Assembly (NCBI RefSeq): GCF_004331995.1
Contig: NZ_SJDT01000003.1
Span: 300,117 to 364,116, forward strand
Length of the DNA: 64,000 bases
Direction of reading: 5' to 3'
From: Arcanobacterium bovis
GTDB lineage: Bacteria > Actinomycetota > Actinomycetes > Actinomycetales > Actinomycetaceae
Below, one piece after another: positions 56,937 through 64,000 of the stretch (positions within the stretch are counted from its first letter, which is position 1; each line of letters starts with the position of its first letter). Below the pieces are notes generated by a model, which saw only the letters and a program-made list of their open reading frames with translations, ran no database searches and was not told where the DNA came from. The position numbers and the translations under genes were made by a program.

Positions 56937-56970
56937 CGTATAGGTATGTCACCAGCTAATTAAGCTAGAT

Positions 56971-57516
56971 TCACTTGGCTTCGTCAGCTGCCTCGGTTTC
57001 CTCAGCAACTTCTTCTGCTGGAGCTTCGGCCTCAACAGCTTCTTCAGCTGCTTCGGTCTCTTCAACAGCAGTCTCTTCAACCTTTGCTTCTTCTTCCTTA
57101 GCTGCAGCATGCTCGGCAACCTTCTCGGCTTCCTTCACAACTGCCTGCTTTGGCGAAACTGGCTCAAGTACGAGCGAGATCTCAGCCATTGGGGCGTTGT
57201 CACCGCGGCGGTTTGGAAGCTTCACGATGCGGGTGTATCCACCGTTGCGCTCAGCAAACTTTGGAGCAAGCTCTTCGAACAGGATGTAAGCGGTTTCGCG
57301 GTCGCGCAGCACCTTGAGAGCGAGACGACGGTTGTGGGTGTCGCCCTTCTTTGCCTTGGTGATGAGCTTTTCCATGTATGGGCGTACACGCTTTGCTTTA
57401 GCTTCGGTTGTTACAACGGATTCGTTGTGGATGAGCTGACGGCACATATTTGCAATGATTAGACGCTCATGTGCCGGGGAACCACCCAGGCGTGCACCCT
57501 TTGTGGGCTTAGGCAT
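56971..57516 (-). CDS. rplQ: 50S ribosomal protein L17 with acidic tail
   Basis: 181 residues. The L17 core (1-118) reads [40 protein letters not shown] and the last strand [11 protein letters not shown] tail of about 60 residues is almost only E, A and V ([20 protein letters not shown]). Actinobacterial L17 proteins often carry such tails; their role is unknown. Follows rpoA by 31 bases. Confidence 0.96.
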   Translation of the reverse strand: MPKPTKGARLGGSPAHERLIIANMCRQLIHNESVVTTEAKAKRVRPYMEKLITKAKKGDTHNRRLALKVLRDRETAYILFEELAPKFAERNGGYTRIVKLPNRRGDNAPMAEISLVLEPVSPKQAVVKEAEKVAEHAAAKEEEAKVEETAVEETEAAEEAVEAEAPAEEVAEETEAADEAK

Positions 57517-57547
57517 TGTTTCTCCTAGAAATTATTGTGCAGAACCC

Positions 57548-58549
57548 TTAGCCCTGCAGATCGTCACTGAAAGTCATTGAGTAGTCGTCGCCGTAAGCGG
57601 AAACGAAACCAGCTGGGGAATCCTTCAAACGCAGATCGAGCTTTGCAAGTTCGTCCTTGACGTCTTCGATCGACTTTGCGCCAAAGTTGCGGATATCCAA
57701 CAAGTCAGCTTCAGAGCGAAGTACCAGTTCACCGATGGTGTGGATTCCTTCGCGCTGCAAGCAGTTCTGCGAACGTGCTGGCAGGTTAAGAATCGTAATT
57801 GGACGCTGCAGATCAGAGGACTGAGTCTCCTGAACTGGGGCTTCCTTAAGCTCAAGGCCTTCGACTTCTTCGTTGAGTTCAGTGCAAAGACCGAACAGCT
57901 CGACGAGCGTCTTACCAGCGGACGCAAATGCATCACGTGGAAGCATCGATGCCTTCGTTTCAACATCAACAATGAGCTTGTCGAAATCGGTGCGCTGACC
58001 AACACGAGTTGCCTCAACCTTGTAGGAAACCTTCACAACCGGCGAATAAATCGAATCAACCGGGATGCGCCCAATTTCGTACTCTGGCGAGTTGTTCTGT
58101 GCTGCGGAAACGTAACCACGTCCACGCTCAACAGTCAGATCGATCTCGATCTTGCCCTTTTCATTCAAAGTGGCGATCACAAGATCAGGGTTGTGGATCT
58201 CTACACCTGCAGGAGGAGTGATATCCGAGGCGAGCACCTGTCCTGGACCTTGCTTGCGCAGGTACATGAGAACTGGCTCGTCATGCTCAGAGGTTACAAC
58301 CAAATCCTTGAGGTTAAGGATGATCTCCGCTACGTCTTCCTTGCATCCCTCGATGGTGGAGAACTCATGGAGTACACCATCAATGTGGATCGACGTAACA
58401 GCCGAACCTGGAATCGAAGAAAGCAATGTACGGCGAAGCGAGTTACCCAGCGTGTAACCAAATCCTGGCTCCAGCGGGTTTAGGGTAAAGCGAGAACGAG
58501 TCTCGGAGACCTTTTCTTCGGTCAGCATTGGACGCTGTTCGATGATCAC
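57548..58549 (-). CDS. rpoA: RNA polymerase alpha subunit
   Basis: 333 residues. The N-terminal assembly domain starts [20 protein letters not shown] and includes [20 protein letters not shown]. The C-terminal DNA-binding domain has [37 protein letters not shown]. Intact. Confidence 0.98.
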   Translation of the reverse strand: MIIEQRPMLTEEKVSETRSRFTLNPLEPGFGYTLGNSLRRTLLSSIPGSAVTSIHIDGVLHEFSTIEGCKEDVAEIILNLKDLVVTSEHDEPVLMYLRKQGPGQVLASDITPPAGVEIHNPDLVIATLNEKGKIEIDLTVERGRGYVSAAQNNSPEYEIGRIPVDSIYSPVVKVSYKVEATRVGQRTDFDKLIVDVETKASMLPRDAFASAGKTLVELFGLCTELNEEVEGLELKEAPVQETQSSDLQRPITILNLPARSQNCLQREGIHTIGELVLRSEADLLDIRNFGAKSIEDVKDELAKLDLRLKDSPAGFVSAYGDDYSMTFSDDLQG

Positions 58550-58601
58550 TGTGTTTTCCTTTCGCAGACGCCCACTATATGACGTCTATTTCCGTTTCCG
58601 A

Positions 58602-58619
58602 GCTGGTGTTTCCACCAGC
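58602..58619 (-). other. Hairpin in the rpsK-rpoA gap
   Basis: GCTGGTG-TTTC-CACCAGC, a 7-base stem between rpsK and rpoA, in the place where rpsD stands in many relatives. Possible mRNA processing or attenuation site. Confidence 0.4.
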
Positions 58620-58625
58620 GGAATG

Positions 58626-58659
58626 GGTAACTACTACCCGAAATAGGTAACTACTACCC
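58626..58659. repeat. 14-bp direct repeat in the rpsK-rpoA gap
   Basis: GGTAACTACTACCC occurs at 58626-58639 and 58646-58659 (20-base period). Each copy is itself nearly an inverted repeat (GGGTA/TACCC). Confidence 0.65.
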
Positions 58660-58685
58660 TGGAAGGGGCATAACACCCCAAAGCA

Positions 58686-59081
58686 TCAAACGCGACGGCG
58701 CTTGGGTGGACGGCAACCGTTGTGAGCCTGTGGAGTCACATCAGAGATCGAGGTAACTTCCAGACCGGAAGCGGTCAGAGAACGGATTGCGGTTTCGCGA
58801 CCAGATCCTGGACCCTTCACGAAAACGTCAACTTTCTTCATACCCTGATCCATTGCACGGCGAGCAGCGTTTTCAGCAGCGAGCTGCGCAGCGTACGGCG
58901 TGGACTTACGGGAGCCCTTGAAACCCACCATACCGGACGAGCACGTTGCAATAACTTCGCCCTTTGGATCGGTGATGGAAACGATTGTGTTGTTGAAGGT
59001 CGACTTAATATGAGCCTGACCTGTTGTTACATTCTTGCGCACATTGCGGCGCGGGCGACGCGCCTGTGTCTTAGGTGGCAT
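58686..59081 (-). CDS. rpsK: 30S ribosomal protein S11
   Basis: 131 residues: [51 protein letters not shown] and the end [18 protein letters not shown] are fully conserved S11 text. Part of the operon that ends with rpoA-rplQ. Confidence 0.98.
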   Translation of the reverse strand: MPPKTQARRPRRNVRKNVTTGQAHIKSTFNNTIVSITDPKGEVIATCSSGMVGFKGSRKSTPYAAQLAAENAARRAMDQGMKKVDVFVKGPGSGRETAIRSLTASGLEVTSISDVTPQAHNGCRPPKRRRV

Positions 59082-59133
59082 TCTAAATATCTCCTGAAAT
59101 AATCGTCGATTCGCGCCCTATCGGGCGGAACTA

Positions 59134-59505
59134 CTACTTCTTCTTCTTACCTGCAACGGTACGCTTTGGTCCCTTACGGGTACGTGCGTTCGTCTTGGTG
59201 CGCTGACCATGTACCGGCAGACCACGACGGTGACGAAGACCTTGATAGCAACCAATCTCGATCTTACGGCGAATATCAGCCTGAACTTCACGGCGGAGAT
59301 CGCCTTCAACCTTGTAGTTCTCATCGATGTGGTTCTTGAGCTTGACCAAATCGTCTTCAGAGAGATCCTTCACGCGGGTATCTGGATTAACTCCAGTTGC
59401 GGCAAGAGTTTCATGCGCGCGCGTGCGGCCGATGCCAAAAATGTATGTAAGCGCAATTTCTACTCGCTTTTCGCGAGGCAAATCAACGCCAGATAGACGT
59501 GCCAT
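59134..59505 (-). CDS. rpsM: 30S ribosomal protein S13
   Basis: 123 residues: [60 protein letters not shown] and the lysine tail AGKKKK. The ATG at 59505 has GAGGAG 8-9 bases upstream. Confidence 0.98.
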   Translation of the reverse strand: MARLSGVDLPREKRVEIALTYIFGIGRTRAHETLAATGVNPDTRVKDLSEDDLVKLKNHIDENYKVEGDLRREVQADIRRKIEIGCYQGLRHRRGLPVHGQRTKTNARTRKGPKRTVAGKKKK

Positions 59506-59645
59506 TCTTATTGGCTCCTCATTGTCCATTCCGAAGGTGTGGAACACTGCAACCCCAGATAAGGGCCTCGGCCTTCGGACCGAGGGTTGCGCTGTGCGCT
59601 AGCAGTGCTAGTACATCTCCCCCGCCAAAACGAGGGATGCCAGAA
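59506..59645 (-). other. rpmJ-rpsM intercistronic region with hairpin
   Basis: 140 bases with an imperfect GC-rich stem at 59566-59585 (CCTCGGCC...GGACCGAGG). May be a processing or attenuation element. No gene. Confidence 0.35.
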
Positions 59646-59762
59646 TTAACCCTGGCGCTGCTTGTGCCGCGGATTTGAGTCACAAATGACCATAACGCGA
59701 CCGTGACGACGGATAATCTTGCAATGTTCGCAAATCCGCTTCACGCTTGGTTTGACCTTCAT
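59646..59762 (-). CDS. rpmJ: 50S ribosomal protein L36
   Basis: 38 residues, reading [20 protein letters not shown] and ending [10 protein letters not shown]. The zinc ligands C11, C14, C27 and H33 are present, so this is the zinc-binding C+ form. One extra residue lies between C27 and H33 compared with the usual 37-residue protein (CDSNPRH instead of CxNPRH). In the canonical order infA-rpmJ-rpsM. Confidence 0.96.
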   Translation of the reverse strand: MKVKPSVKRICEHCKIIRRHGRVMVICDSNPRHKQRQG

Positions 59763-59812
59763 AGTGTCTTTCCTTTGCCGATTTCGAGAATCAGCAGATT
59801 GACTCGACGGGC

Positions 59813-60034
59813 TTACTTGTAGCGATAAACGATCCGACCACGACTTAAATCGTAGGGCGTGAGCTCTACGACGACGCGATCTTCTGGAAGGATCTTGATG
59901 TAGTGCTGACGCATCTTACCTGAGATGTGAGCAAGCACTTGATGCCCATTCTCCAGCTCGACTTTAAACATCGCATTTGGGAGCGCCTCAAGGACGGTTC
60001 CCTCTACTTCGATGACGCCTTCTTTTTTCGCCAT
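59813..60034 (-). CDS. infA: Translation initiation factor IF-1
   Basis: 73 residues, S1-like OB fold: [40 protein letters not shown] and [13 protein letters not shown]. 227 bases separate it from map, so it probably has its own promoter. Confidence 0.98.
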   Translation of the reverse strand: MAKKEGVIEVEGTVLEALPNAMFKVELENGHQVLAHISGKMRQHYIKILPEDRVVVELTPYDLSRGRIVYRYK

Positions 60035-60260
60035 GTTACCCGCTTACTTTGCATTTTCTTACTTTGCCAGCTAGCGAAAGCCAACCGGCAGGCACCTTGC
60101 AAAACATACAAAGCACCAACGATCAATTCTACGGTATAGAAGGGCTTTTGGAAAAGGGAGAATATGGTGTAGCTCGTCACGCTCCGTTTTCACTGAGCAA
60201 TAGTCCTACTGCACCACGGTTCTAAGGGGCCACAGCGCATGAGTAGCGCAGTTCGTGAGT

Positions 60261-61100
60261 TCAGTCGAGCGGGACGACGTCGATGCCGTACTTTGCGAGC
60301 TGCGCCGCACCACCGTCGTCGGCAGAAAGCACCCACACGCCACCGGAGTGTAAGGCTACCTGGTGCTCCCAGTGGCAAGCGTCTGATCCATCGCGGGTGA
60401 CGACGGTCCAGCCGTCGCCGAGGGTGCGGTACGCTTGACTTTTTTGCGCAAGTATCGGCTCGATGCACAGCACCATGCCTGTTTTGAGCTTCGGTCCACG
60501 GCCTGCGGTGCGGAAATTGAGCACATCGGGAGCCATATGCATTTGGGTGCCAATACCATGCCCGATAAAATCTTCCACGATATCAGGGCGAACCGCGGGC
60601 TCTAAGCTCGTGATATAGTCGTCAATCGCGTTGCCAATATCGGAAACGTACTTCCCTGTTGCCATCGCGGCGATCCCCCGCCACATGGCCTCTTTGGTGA
60701 TTGCCGAAAGTTTCTCGCGACGCTCGCGCACGGCGTCGTCTCCACCTGGAAGAACGCGCGTGAAGCAGGCGTCTGCGTGCCAGCCGTTAAGCACAGCTCC
60801 GCAGTCCATCGAAACAATATCGCCAGGTTGAAGTACTTGCTCACCTGGAATCCCGTGCACTATCGTGTCGTTGACCGAAATGCAGGTTTGGCGAGGATAG
60901 TCGTAATAGCCGAAAAAGTTCGACTTTGCGCCGTGTGATTGCAGCACGTCACGAGCAATATCATCAAGTTCACCAGTGGTCATACCAGGTGCGATTGCGG
61001 CATCGAGAGCCTTGTGAATACTGGCGACGACGAGCGCAGACTTGCGCATCTGCCGGATTTCATCGTCGGACTTCAACTCGATTTTTGCGCTATTAAACAT
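60261..61100 (-). CDS. map: Methionine aminopeptidase, type I
   Basis: Removes the initiator methionine. 279 residues; metal ligands can be placed in SMDCGAVLNGWHADACFT (two Asp), DFIGHGIGTQMH (His), CIEPIL (Glu) and WEHQVALH (Glu). MRKSALVVASIHKALDAAIA is the N-terminal helix. Three bases after the adk stop. Confidence 0.96.
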   Translation of the reverse strand: MFNSAKIELKSDDEIRQMRKSALVVASIHKALDAAIAPGMTTGELDDIARDVLQSHGAKSNFFGYYDYPRQTCISVNDTIVHGIPGEQVLQPGDIVSMDCGAVLNGWHADACFTRVLPGGDDAVRERREKLSAITKEAMWRGIAAMATGKYVSDIGNAIDDYITSLEPAVRPDIVEDFIGHGIGTQMHMAPDVLNFRTAGRGPKLKTGMVLCIEPILAQKSQAYRTLGDGWTVVTRDGSDACHWEHQVALHSGGVWVLSADDGGAAQLAKYGIDVVPLD

Positions 61101-61103
61101 GAC

Positions 61104-61682
61104 TCAGCCGAGGAATGATTCGAGTGCTGATACGAGACGATTGAGCACGTCGTCGATCGTGCCAGTGCCATCAACTGGCAGCAGAATGCCACGTTCGCGG
61201 TATACGTCGGTGAGTGGCGCTGTAGCGGCGTGGTAGACCTCGATGCGGTGACGGATCACCTCTTCGGTATCGTCAGCACGATCTTCGACCTGTGCGCGGT
61301 GCAGCAGACGCCCAACAATCTCCTCATCAGGAATCGAGAGTTCAATGACGGCGTCAAGTTTTTCGCCACGCTCTTCAAGCATTGCGTCGAGGGCATCTAC
61401 CTGGTGGAGATTGCGTGGGTATCCGTCGAGTAGGAAACCGGCCGCGACGTCGTCTTGGCTCAAACGATCGCGCACGAGCGCGTCGGTCACTTCGTCAGGA
61501 ACTAAGTTGCCGTTGTCGATATAGGACGCAGCTAGTTTTCCGAGCTCAGTTTGCTCAGCAATATGAGAACGGAAAATTGCACCGGTAGAAATATTGGGAA
61601 TATTAAGTTTTTCGGTAAGAACTTTTGCCTGGGTGCCCTTTCCCGCTCCGGGAGGACCAACCATAACAAAACGTGCTTTCAT
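61104..61682 (-). CDS. adk: Adenylate kinase
   Basis: 192 residues, the short form with a reduced LID. P-loop MVGPPGAGKGTQAKVL; NMP site ISTGAIFRSHIAEQTELGKL; LLDGYPRNLHQVDALD; LLHRAQVEDRADDTEEVIRHR. No zinc cysteines in the LID. Start ATG overlaps the secY stop by four bases. Confidence 0.97.
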   Translation of the reverse strand: MKARFVMVGPPGAGKGTQAKVLTEKLNIPNISTGAIFRSHIAEQTELGKLAASYIDNGNLVPDEVTDALVRDRLSQDDVAAGFLLDGYPRNLHQVDALDAMLEERGEKLDAVIELSIPDEEIVGRLLHRAQVEDRADDTEEVIRHRIEVYHAATAPLTDVYRERGILLPVDGTGTIDDVLNRLVSALESFLG

Positions 61683-62965
61683 CGTAAGAAACCTTCATAG
61701 TGACGTTGTTGGAGTTGAGCGTCAATGTCTTTGACGGTCTGGAGTCCGACTCCAACCAGAATAATAATCGACGTTCCACCGAAACCACCGGCCTGAATAC
61801 CCATTTGGTTGAATACAATGTGCGGAATCAGCGCAATAATCGCCAAGTAGAGCGCGCCAACCCAGTTAATGCGGTTGATCACATAGCGCAAATAATCCGC
61901 CGTAGGCTGGCCCGCACGAATACCGGGAATGAAGCCTCCGTAACGCTTCATATTGTCAGCAACTTCTTCTGGATTGAAGGTAATCGAGGTGTAGAAGAAA
62001 GCGAAGAAGAGAATCAAGAGCGCATAAACAGCCATGTACCACGGCGACGTCCAGGTGAAATGCGCGTGTAGCCACTGCACCCAGGAGGAGTTCTGATCGC
62101 CGAACTGGGAAATCATCTGTGGCAAAGAGAGAATCGAGGACGCAAAGATCACTGGAATAACGTTTGCCATGTTGATCTTGAGCGGAATGTAGGTAGACGT
62201 ACCGCCGTAGGTGCGGCGTCCTACCACGCGCTTTGCGTACTGCACCGGGATGCGTCGTTGCGATTGTTCCACGAATACAACAACCACCGTGATGGCCAAG
62301 AACATGACGACGACGATCGCCACGTCCATCAAGCCACCGGCTGACTTCGATACAGTTGCGAGCATTGCTGGGAAGTTTGCAGCAATACCGGTGAAGATGA
62401 GCAGCGACATTCCATTGCCCACGCCACGCTCAGTGATGATTTCAGCGAGCCACATAACAAGGCCGGTACCAGCGGTCATAGCCAAGATCGTCAGCAGCTT
62501 AACACCGATAGTGGCGTTTGGAATCGGCTGTACGTTACAGCCCACAAACAAGCCGGTGTTTGCCACTGAAACAATCACAGAGGACTGCAAAATGGCAAGG
62601 AAGATCGTGAGGTAGCGCGTATACTCGGTGAGCTTGGCGGTGCCCGACTGACCTTCTTTGTGGAGCTCTTCGAAGCGTGGGATTACTACCCGCATGAGCT
62701 GCACGATAATCGACGCCGTAATATAAGGCATGATTCCCAATGCAAACACGGAGAGGTGCAGCATGCCGCCACCTGCAAACATGTTCATCATGGTGAGCAG
62801 ATCAGCCGATCCAGCCTGATCCAAACATGTTTTCACGTTCTCATACGAGATAAATGGTGCAGGTATATAGGTACCGAGGCGGTAAATCGCCATGATGAAC
62901 ATAGTCAACAGCAATTTGCGCCGCAGGTCTGGTGTACGGAACGCCGATCCAAGTGCTTTCAGCAA
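61679..62965 (-). CDS. secY: Preprotein translocase subunit SecY
   Basis: 428 residues with ten membrane helices; LLTMFIMAIYRLGTYIPAPF at TM1, MLHLSVFALGIMPYITASII at the plug/TM2, and cytoplasmic loop GGFIPGIRAGQPTADYL with the essential arginine. TTG start at 62965 with GAGAGG upstream. It is the first gene here: rplO does not precede it; a non-coding region and a surface-protein gene do. Confidence 0.97.
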   Translation of the reverse strand: MLKALGSAFRTPDLRRKLLLTMFIMAIYRLGTYIPAPFISYENVKTCLDQAGSADLLTMMNMFAGGGMLHLSVFALGIMPYITASIIVQLMRVVIPRFEELHKEGQSGTAKLTEYTRYLTIFLAILQSSVIVSVANTGLFVGCNVQPIPNATIGVKLLTILAMTAGTGLVMWLAEIITERGVGNGMSLLIFTGIAANFPAMLATVSKSAGGLMDVAIVVVMFLAITVVVVFVEQSQRRIPVQYAKRVVGRRTYGGTSTYIPLKINMANVIPVIFASSILSLPQMISQFGDQNSSWVQWLHAHFTWTSPWYMAVYALLILFFAFFYTSITFNPEEVADNMKRYGGFIPGIRAGQPTADYLRYVINRINWVGALYLAIIALIPHIVFNQMGIQAGGFGGTSIIILVGVGLQTVKDIDAQLQQRHYEGFLR

Positions 62966-63264
62966 GAGATTTCCTCTCGGTCAGGCCAATTACTGGCATA
63001 TTCGGTTTTGTGAGCCGAATGTCGGTGCGTGAGCATATACGCCAAATAAACATTATACCTGTAATTGAGCAATTCTTTATACGCAATTTTGAGAGACTTA
63101 CAACGCGTTTGGAGGTATTTTTAGCTAAAATCGGTCATTTGCGACTCAAAAATAGGGCGCTTTAAGTTTTTTACATGACCTAGGGCTTATAAGTGGCACG
63201 TTTTTCGAATGAGTTTGGTGTTGCATTTTGAGAGTTTGGACTGCTCGGTAGTGGCTGGATAGCA

Positions 63265-63304
63265 CTGTGGGATTGGAGGCCGTTTTTCGGCTCCAATCCC
63301 ACAG
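63265..63304 (-). terminator. Hairpin between the surface protein and secY
   Basis: 14-base arms CTGTGGGATTGGAG/CTCCAATCCCACAG, plus CCG-TTTTT-CGG inside. Very stable; a likely insulator between the two units. Confidence 0.65.
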
Positions 63305-63366
63305 TTTGTGTTTTGGGTGTTTAATGTGTGTTTGTCGATTACTCACCCAAGTTACGTCCCCTTGCC

Positions 63367-63426
63367 CCTGGTAGCCACGCACGTTAGCACGGTTTCAGTG
63401 CCCGCGCATTATACGTGGCTACCAGG
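63367..63426 (-). terminator. Hairpin terminator after the LAKTG surface-protein gene
   Basis: 13-base arms CCTGGTAGCCACG (63367-63379) and CGTGGCTACCAGG (63414-63426) with a 34-base loop, 19 bases past the stop. Confidence 0.6.
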
Positions 63427-63444
63427 AGATCATAGGGAGCTTGT

Positions 63445-64000
63445 TTAGGCGTTCTTGCGGCGAGCTACTAGCACGCTCGCACCGGCAAGGCTAGCCATCA
63501 TGGCAAGAATGCCCAGGCTGAGGCTGGCAGAACCAGTCTTAGCAAGACCACCAGCACCACCGGCACTAGCATCGCCGAGTGCGATCGAGTCAGCAATCAC
63601 TTCCAACTGACCTTGCTGCTGGACAAGATAACCACCAGCATCAACAGCCATCACATGATGCACACCAAGCTCAGCCGACGCTGGCACAGTAAAGGTAACT
63701 GTTGCCATTCCCTTTGCATCAACCGTCACGTTCTGAACCAGTCCAATAACGGAGGAGTGTAGTTCAAGCGATACCACTTCCCCAGCCTTGAAACCAGACA
63801 ACGAAGCAGTCACCTGCTCACCACGATGAACACGGCTCTTATCAAGCCTCAACAGGTACGGGAAGGACCGTGAATCAAGCGGATCAGTACCCTCCGTAAT
63901 CTCATCACCATCAGAAACCCCGTCACCATCAGTATCAGCCTTGTTTGGGTCAGTACCATGCGTAATCTCATCACCATCAGAAACCCCGTCACCGTCAGTG
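63445..64000 (-). CDS. LAKTG-anchored surface protein with thrombospondin type 3-like repeats (N-terminus beyond window)
   Basis: The frame stays open to the right edge, giving the last 185 residues or so. Visible from N to C: two 22-residue calcium-loop repeats, TDGDGVSDGDEITHGTDPNK then ADTDGDGVSDGDEITEGTDP; a beta-sandwich domain of about 90 residues (RVHRGEQVTASLSGFKAGEV ... GVHHVMAVDAGGYLVQQQG); and LAKTG, a hydrophobic helix and ARRKNA. The anchor is the same LAxTG variant as in the 1633-residue adhesin, so both are probably substrates of one class E sortase. Much longer protein expected; function likely adhesion or a secreted enzyme on the wall. Confidence 0.85.
   Translation of the reverse strand, partial: TDGDGVSDGDEITHGTDPNKADTDGDGVSDGDEITEGTDPLDSRSFPYLLRLDKSRVHRGEQVTASLSGFKAGEVVSLELHSSVIGLVQNVTVDAKGMATVTFTVPASAELGVHHVMAVDAGGYLVQQQGQLEVIADSIALGDASAGGAGGLAKTGSASLSLGILAMMASLAGASVLVARRKNA
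63900..64000 (-). repeat. 66-bp coding repeats (calcium-loop type)
   Basis: The unit encoding DTDGDGVSDGDEITxGTDP appears twice with near-identical DNA (for example TCATCACCATCAGAAACCCC at both) and probably continues past the edge. Confidence 0.75.

Larger units (their letters stand above)
62966..63444. other. Intergenic region upstream of secY
   Basis: 480 bases holding two hairpins (63265-63304, 63367-63426) on the surface-protein side and, nearer secY, a minus-strand TATAAT at about 63057-63052 that may be the secY -10 box. No gene. Confidence 0.5.

Overview
The window reads as a chromosomal segment from a Gram-positive actinobacterium. Evidence: a WhiB3/WhiD-type WhiB protein, a CIRCE-controlled groES without groEL, an acidic N-terminal extension on ribosomal protein S9, 5-TM menaquinone-type succinate dehydrogenase, and the gene neighbourhoods glmS-nnrD-alr-tsaE-tsaB-rimI and secY-adk-map-infA-rpmJ-rpsM-rpsK-rpoA-rplQ. 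The moderate G+C, two LAKTG-anchored surface proteins and host-type sugar uptake suggest Actinomycetaceae (Arcanobacterium/Trueperella/Actinomyces-like). That family assignment is inference.

Layout. 1-6.3 kb: a SorC-type sugar regulator (cut by the left edge), guaB, whiB, a secreted SGNH hydrolase, groES with CIRCE, and a class I methyltransferase. 6.3-12.3 kb: a complete ribose operon rbsRACBKD with a palindromic RbsR operator at its promoter. 12.5-17.5 kb: a 1633-residue surface adhesin with six ~115-residue repeats and a LAKTG anchor. 17.8-21.2 kb: sdhCAB. 21.4-29.1 kb: a translationally coupled operon glmS / nnrD-alr-tsaE-(membrane protein)-tsaB-rimI for cell-wall precursors, NAD(P)HX repair and tRNA t6A synthesis. 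29.3-32.7 kb: coaA, glmM, ldh. 32.9-39.7 kb: an alpha-galactoside locus (LacI repressor, two permeases, binding lipoprotein, divergent GH36 alpha-galactosidase), with a 58-bp repeat at each end. 40.0-43.1 kb: rpsI, rplM, truA and a ROK protein. 43.2-51.9 kb: purC-E-L-M-N-D. 52.3-54.1 kb: a TetR regulator with a multi-pass membrane protein. 54.1-56.9 kb: an accessory patch with two orphan proteins, a gene-poor stretch and a toxin-antitoxin-chaperone (TAC)-like module. 57.0-63.0 kb: rplQ to secY. 63.4 kb to the right edge: the C-terminus of a second LAKTG protein with calcium-binding type repeats.

How it fits together: conserved actinobacterial clusters (secY...rplQ-truA-rplM-rpsI-glmM-coaA-glmS-nnrD-alr-tsaE-tsaB-rimI...groES) appear as separated blocks, with catabolic, purine and accessory loci placed between them. 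The most interesting part is 55.88-56.90 kb. There a half-length HigB/RelE-like toxin remnant, an XRE antitoxin with an aromatic C-terminal tail and a SecB-like chaperone are arranged in the order known for TAC systems, and the module abuts the rplQ terminator.
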